Shown here one piece after another: positions 58,363 through 64,000 of a stretch of DNA of 64,000 nt. The notes beneath the pieces are model-generated. The model ran no database searches, was not told the origin of the DNA, and worked only from the letters and a program-made list of their open reading frames with translations. Both the position numbers and the translations under genes were made by a program. How positions within the stretch are numbered: the stretch's first letter is position 1; each line of letters begins with the position of its first letter. The stretch is from Antedon mediterranea (Eukaryota; Echinodermata; Crinoidea; Comatulida; Antedonidae): assembly GCF_964355755.1 (NCBI RefSeq), contig NC_092673.1, positions 12,159,001 through 12,223,000 on the forward strand, read 5' to 3'.

Positions 58363-61073
58363 GTAATTGCCCAACATAAATTGGCATAAGAAAGGTAAGG
58401 CAAAACTAAAGTATTATAAAGGGTTAATAAGGTTTTTTGAGGGAAGATATGTTTTAATTTGTTCAATATTCCAACATTTCTAGAAACTAGATTACTGATT
58501 TTATTTATATGTAGTTTCCAAGTCAGAGAGGCATCTATGGTTACTCCTAAAAATTGTGTTTCATTAACTCGTTTGATCATTTTATTATCAATGTATATTT
58601 GTTCATTTAAAGAATTTGAAATTTTACGTTTAGAAAATATTATATAGTTCGTTTTGAATGTATTAAGAGTTAATTTATTGTGTTTGAGCCAATTTGAAAC
58701 TTTAAGTAACTCATCATTGACAATTTTAAACAAGGTATTTAATTTAGGATGAGAGAAAAAAATATTTGTGTCGTCAGCAAATAAGATAAAATTTAGTAAT
58801 TTAGAGCCGTTTGGTATATCGTTAACAAAAATCAGGAATAAGAGTGGTCCAAGAATCGATCCTTGGGGAACACCACAGGTTAAACGGGAATAGGAAGAGT
58901 TAAAATTATTTAAGGAAGTAAACTGAACACGATTGAAAATGTAGCTTTTAATTAGTTTTAAAGGAAGGCCTCTGATACCGTAATTTGAAAGTTTATGAAT
59001 TAAAATATCGTGGTTAATAGTATCGAAGGCCTTAGATAAATCAAGGAAAATGCCAACAGAAAACTCATTTTTACTCAGGGCAATTGTAATTTTGTCAAAA
59101 ATATCTAATAAAGCAAGATCTGTTGAATACTTTTTCCTGAAACCATATTGGCCTTTAAATAAAATGTTATGTTTAGTTAAAAAGGAAGAAATTCGATTAT
59201 GCATTATTTTTTCAATTAATTTTGAGAAACAAGGAAGTAGGGAGATTGGTCTGTAGTTATTGAAAAGATGAGGATCTTCTTTCTTGTAGATAGGGATGAC
59301 TTTAGCTATTTTAAAAGAATCAGGAAAAATACCGGTTTGAAAAGAAGTATTAAAAATGTGAGTTAAGGGTTTGCATATAAAATTAGAAACACGTTTAATA
59401 ATTTTAATGGAAAACCCATCAAACCCAGGAGATTTATTATCTTTGAGGGAAAGTATTATACTGACAACTTCATGTTCGGTTACAGGACTAAGAAAGAGAG
59501 AGTGCACACATGGACGAGGTAGGGTAGAAGTATAATTATCATTATTCGACACATGTATTTTGTTAACTAAATTTGGCCCTATACTAGTAAAATAATTATT
59601 GAATTCAGTTGCAATTTGTTGAGGATTATTTAATTCAATGTCATTGTTAATAAAGTGAGAAGGAAATGGTTTACGAGATTTCTTGCCAAGGACTCCATTT
59701 ATTGTTTGCCAGGTTTTTTGGATGTTATTTTTATGGAATTCAAATTTGTCACTGAAGTAATTCTTTTGGGCAGTACGAAGGATTTTGGTAAGTACATTTC
59801 GATATTTAACATATTTATTTTTGTCCTTTTGCTTTTTAGATATAAGAAATGTTTTATATAATTTGTGTTTTTTGTCGATAGATTTAATTAAGCATTTAGT
59901 TATCCAAGGTTTTTTTTCTTTCCGAATATTGCGTCTGGAACGAGTGGTTTTAATGTTGTTATTATATAATGTACTAAATATGTTGTTGAATAAAGCGTAT
60001 GCCTCATTGGGTTCATTGGAGTTATAAATACTAGTCCAGTCAACATTTGACAAATCATTACTTAAGGCAGAAATTGAAATGTCATTGACTTTTTTTATGT
60101 AAATATATTTTGATTTAGGTTTCAGGTGTTGGAGAGGTTCTGATTTATGTATTAACAAGAAAACAGGAAAGTGATCCGAGATGTCCGAATATAGAATTCC
60201 GGAAGAAATGTTATCGTATAGATTATTACAAAAAATATTGTCGATTAAAGTTGCAGAATTACGCGTAATTCTAGTTGGCCTAGTAATAAGAGGATAATAA
60301 TTTGATTGAAATAAAGTATTAACAAAATCAGAAGTACCTTTATGTGTTTTGGAATTTAACAAGTTAATATTAAAGTCTCCTGAAATATATGCTGTTTTTT
60401 TCTCATTATTAATGGTGTCAATTAAATTAGAGATATCTTTACTAAATGTGTTAATGGATAATTCAGGCAAACGATATACTACTCCAAGGATTATGTTTTT
60501 GGGTTGTGCATCGATTTCAATGAAAAGAGATTCCGAACCATTAGTAATGATAAATGATAAATCAGGGCGAAGAATATATTTAAATCTCTGGTGTAGGTAA
60601 ATGGCAACGCCTCCTCCTGGTCTATCAGCTCGTGAAACATGCAAGAGGTTATAATTGGAAATATTATAAAAGGAAAAAGGCGTATTATGATTAAAAAAAG
60701 TTTCGGTGAAGCATAGTGCTGAGAATTCATGGTTAATAGCACCTACGCATACATTGATATCGTTAAAATGTTTAACAAGACTGCGTGCGTTTAAGTGAAA
60801 GATACTAAATGAATAATCTTGTGTTGAATATTTGTTGTTAAGACTATCGATATATTCATAGGCACAAGATTCAATATTTTCGGAAAATAATTGGGCATCG
60901 TTGTCATTAATAACATCTTTAAAATTAATATCAAAAGGGTTAAAAATTAAAGAATTAAATCTATCAAAGTCAATTCTATCGTCACAAAAGTAATAGTGAA
61001 TGACATGCAAGAATTCATCATTATCAATAATGTGATTAAATGGGAATGCATCTATATTGTCAGAAGGGTCCAT
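58363..61073 (-). pseudogene. L2/CR1-like LINE ORF2 (endonuclease and reverse transcriptase), interrupted at its C-terminus
   Basis: Open from MDPSDNIDAFPF through the endonuclease (FHLNARSLVKHF, CFTETFFN, RPGGGVAIYL, GVVYRLPE, AYISGDFNINLL, SDISDHFPVFLL) and reverse transcriptase (LKDNKSPGFDGFSIKIIKR, KVIPIYKKEDPHLFNNYRPI, IFLDLSKAFDTINHDILIHK, CGVPQGSILGPLLFLIFVND, FILFADDTNIFFS, THINKISN-type thumb) to YLSYANLCWAIT. There the 8.7-kb element begins; the rest lies at 48585-49618. About 900 codons are uninterrupted, so the copy was young when it was hit. It is the downstream partner of the ORF1 at 61518-62210. Frames after 58363 are read-through into the inserted element. Confidence 0.92.
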
Positions 61074-61517
61074 GAGAATATCTAGCGGTACATAATGTGA
61101 TCAGTTTATTCAATAGTATGTAATAAAAGATGCCTGGTAATGTTACGTAAAAACAGAAAAGTACAAGAACGTAAATATAAAGAAACAAGTTAAGAATTGG
61201 GGGGTAACAATAAAACAAAGGTGAATAAATGGTTTTAAGTGGTTTAAACATCTTATGACAATGAAATTATGTGAGAACAGACTCCTGAAAACGCTATTGT
61301 AAAATTATTATGTAAAATCAATCAAGGGGCTTATACAAATTAAGCAAAGTATGCAGATGTAAGGAAAATAATGGATAAAAGATTCTTAGTCTGTTGTAAA
61401 ATTTAATAATGGATTGAATTTGTAAAGAAGAAATGTTTCTAAACAGTCCAAGTGTTTACAACAACATTCCGATCACTAGTATGGCAATGGAATTTCGAAA
61501 AGTTTACCGGAACTATT

Positions 61518-62210
61518 TCAATGGAATTTCGAAAAGTTTACCGGAATGCCAGTTGAAGTTCGCCATTTTCCAGCCGTAAAACGAAGCTTGGTACCTTTAT
61601 TGTACATCTCTTTTACTTGTGATCTCCATTTCTTTTTTTCCAGTAGATCGGCAGCAGTAAGATCATCTATGATATAAAATTTCTGGCTATCTAGCGCAGA
61701 ACTTCGTTGTTTCATAACTTCAATCTTAGAAGCGTATGAGAGAAAACGGGCAATGATATGCCTTGGCTTACCGTTCATACGTTTACCATCTCGGTGGGCC
61801 CGTTCGATTGTTGGCCTGGGATCGAGTGTGAAAAAATCGGAAAGAATGTTCTCAAAGATTGACTTACAGTTTTCTTTTGTGTTCTCTTCCACACCAACAA
61901 TTCTTACGTTATTACGACGAGAAAAGCGTTCCGTCTTGTTAATTTTTGCCAACAGGTCAGTTGTACTACCTTGTAAATTAGCAACTGTTGTTGTCAGCTC
62001 TGTGACAGTCGTTTTTAATTCCTTGTTTTCATCTTCAAGGGCATCTATTCTAGCAGAATTAAACGATATTGCTTCGTAAAGCTCAGCTTTATTAGATTCT
62101 TGGCCTTTTAAAATCGATTCAAGTTTTTTTTTAACAAACGATTCAAACGATAGCTGGTCTTCGCTTTCGAATTCAGCGGGCTTGGTATTTGCTCGTGTAG
62201 ATCGTGACAT
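61518..62210 (-). CDS. LINE ORF1 protein (L1-type: coiled coil plus RNA-binding domain), 230 residues
   Basis: Complete open frame starting MSRSTRANTKPAEFESEDQL. A heptad-like coiled coil occupies roughly residues 55-90 (IDALEDENKELKTTVTELTT), followed by NKTERFSRRNNVRIVGVEEN (start of the RRM-like domain), PTIERAHRDGKR and KPRHIIARFLSYASKIEVM. The end is KGTKLRFTAGKWRTSTG. This is the layout of L1-type ORF1 proteins, trimeric RNA chaperones that coat the LINE RNA. It precedes ORF2 by 444 bases on the same strand. An L1-type ORF1 with an L2/CR1-like ORF2 is a mixed architecture. The frame has no lesion. Confidence 0.85.
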   Translation of the reverse strand: MSRSTRANTKPAEFESEDQLSFESFVKKKLESILKGQESNKAELYEAISFNSARIDALEDENKELKTTVTELTTTVANLQGSTTDLLAKINKTERFSRRNNVRIVGVEENTKENCKSIFENILSDFFTLDPRPTIERAHRDGKRMNGKPRHIIARFLSYASKIEVMKQRSSALDSQKFYIIDDLTAADLLEKKKWRSQVKEMYNKGTKLRFTAGKWRTSTGIPVNFSKFH

Positions 62211-62392
62211 GGCTTGTCGTGATAGGCCTAGAGAAAATTAATATGCCAAGTAGTGCGTTTCAGGAGCTCGTTGTGAAAGCGTATTTTAAGTTAAAAATAC
62301 ATATCATTACAAAACGGTTTAAAAAGTGTCTTATATTTCATTATTAATTATATATTATATTATTATTATTGTTATTATCAAAATTATTGTAG

Positions 62393-64000
62393 TTACCTCT
62401 TAAAGTCATCGTTAAATTTTTTAATCCCAGCTGGGAGAAACGAATTTGAGTATCGACCCGTCCGCGCCAACACCGGCCTCAGTCTACCACTTCTACCAAT
62501 GTGGCAGCGAAGAAGATCCGAATGAAGGGGGTGGCTTTCCTCCTCCATGATCGCCTGTAAACCATTTTTCAATCGTTCTCCGTAGTGACAATCGTAGACT
62601 GAGTCCGCTGTCAGCGCCGACGAGCCAATCACTCTTAATGCCCTTTCTAACACTTTACATATGCGGCCCTTATCTCCCTTGTTTATGTTCCCACCCCAGC
62701 CTAATAGGCAATAATCCCAGATTGAAAAAATAACAGATGAATAGAACATAGTAAGTATCTCTTCCCTAACCCTAAAAACGTTCATTTTCCTCAAACAGTA
62801 CAGTCTAGTATTTAATTTTTTAATTAGTTGATCAACATGCTCTCCCCATGATAAATTATTGTCATACGTTACCCCAAGATACTTAACGATTTCTACCTCA
62901 TGTCCTTTAATCTGGACAGGCTCAATTTCCCTTCTTTTTTTACGACGGAAATCTATTCGCATTTCTTTGGTTTTTGCTACATTAAGTTCCAGGAAATTGT
63001 CATCACAGTATTTCGTAAACCTAACTATTTCAGATTTGAAATTTGTATCGTCATCCTCTTTTATTAAACCTATCATTGCAGAATCATCTGCAAATTTAAT
63101 TACTGGACAGTCCGGGAACCTAGGTTGGAAATCCGACGTATACAATGTGAACAAAAACGATGCAAGTACAGTACCTTGTGGTGCTCCCGTATTTGTCCGA
63201 ATAATGTCCGATTTGACATTTTGATTTAGCCTAACAAACTGGAGACGTCCAACGAGGAAGTTAAAAACGAACGAAATTAGTAAATTGGGGATATTCATGC
63301 CGAACAACTTATTAATTAAAATGTGTGATTGGATGGTATTAAAAGCTGAACTAAAGTCGAAGTACATAATCCTAACAGACGGGGATGTTCTCCAATTGTC
63401 AAGATGGGCATACATTTTTTCATTTTTGTATATTAATGCGTCTTCAGTGTTCCTGTTTCTCCGATAAGCGAACTGATGTGGGTCCAAAAAATCTGCAACT
63501 AATGGTTTCAGGCGTTTTAGAACAATCTTTTCACAAACTTTCATTGTGACGGATGTTAGCGCAACAGGTCTAAGATCGTTATAACACTGTATATTTTGTA
63601 GTTTAGGGATTGGGATGATGCATGACGTTTTCCAAGATTCCGGCAAGGTTTGTGTTTCATAAATCAAGTTAAAAATATATACAAAAATATCTGCCAATTG
63701 GGTTGCGCATAATTTAAGAACTTTGGGTAGAATTTGGTCTGGTCCAGCTGATTTGGATGCTTTCAGACCTTTAAAGTGGCTGGTAACTTCATCCGCATTT
63801 GTCTTAAAGGTCAAAACCACTTTCATCTGGTAAGGCCAACCTACTTTTGAATAAGATCTGTTCATCAGAAAAATTATAGCAATCGAACCTATTAAAAAAA
63901 GTATTTAATTCATTAGCATATTGCTTAGTCAAATTCGACACAATTCCACTTCCTTGTGGCGATTTTGCATATCCGCTCATTTGCCTCATTCCCCTCCAAA
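62393..64000 (-). pseudogene. Rex1-like LINE ORF2, reverse transcriptase and C-terminus, runs off the right edge
   Basis: The 490-residue frame (63865-62393) carries LKASKSAGPDQILPKVLKLC, CIIPIPKLQNIQCYNDLRPV, RIMYFDFSSAFNTIQSHILI (motif A), TGAPQGTVLASFLFTLYTSD (motif B), VIKFADDSAMIGL (motif C), VEIVKYLGVTYDNNLSWGEH and a C-terminus RPVLARTGRYSNSFLPAGIK typical of Rex1-group elements. A frameshift near 63845 separates it from MRQMSGYAKSPQGSGIVSN upstream, which continues past the window. The 3' end lies at about 62390 and is followed by ATT-rich microsatellite sequence. It belongs to the same group as the remnant at 46448-47527. Confidence 0.9.

Overview
The window is animal nuclear DNA. 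It is AT-rich, has split genes with GT-AG introns and animal gene families, and is packed with non-LTR retrotransposons and inverted-repeat elements. The mix of LINE groups (Tx1/L1-like, L2/CR1-like, Rex1-like, RTE-like), a Prrx homeobox gene and a CIMIP2 ciliary gene fit a marine invertebrate deuterostome, most likely an echinoderm. The species assignment is inference only.

Host genes fill the left half, all on the + strand. At 1-10316 lie the last eight exons of a PRRC2 (BAT2-like) gene that starts before the window. At 15201-18693 is a complete six-exon CIMIP2/FAM166-type ciliary microtubule inner protein gene. At 20918-33581 is a complete three-exon Prrx paired-related homeobox gene. PRRC2 next to Prrx recalls human 1q24 (PRRC2C, PRRX1) and 9q34 (PRRC2B, PRRX2), so this may be an ancient linkage. 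I see no convincing host gene right of 33.6 kb.

The 9.5-kb Prrx intron 1 holds a stack of insertions. A minus-strand CR1-like LINE (about 23.15-29.67 kb) is split by a plus-strand RTE-like LINE (24738-27535) with a 12-bp target duplication. That LINE is split in turn by a 175-bp poly(A)-tailed retroposed fragment with a 15-bp target duplication. Close to exon 2 is a short repeat with a hammerhead-like core on the minus strand.

The right half is nearly all repeats. At 33987-40283 is a 6.3-kb region with inverted ends, modular inverted arms and a 30-bp-unit minisatellite inside. From 41 to 48 kb come LINE scraps and short tandem repeats. At 48.6-62.2 kb is a nearly complete minus-strand L2/CR1-like LINE (ORF1 plus ORF2). 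It is split by an 8.7-kb element (49625-58356) with inverted arms of about 1.4 kb and a 6-bp TCTAGA target duplication. That element carries a decayed gene of an unnamed family with HEESDTR, RDTDVLVI and GCDSTS motifs and a cysteine-rich tail. It has itself been hit by a Tx1/L1-like LINE and by two tiny palindromic elements. A Rex1-like LINE runs off the right edge.

The strongest candidates for something undescribed are: the 8.7-kb arm-bearing element with its possible PIN/FEN-like nuclease gene; the family of 27-55-bp CAGGG...CCCTG palindromes flanked by direct repeats; and the hammerhead-like repeat. Boundaries were read by eye and no database was searched.
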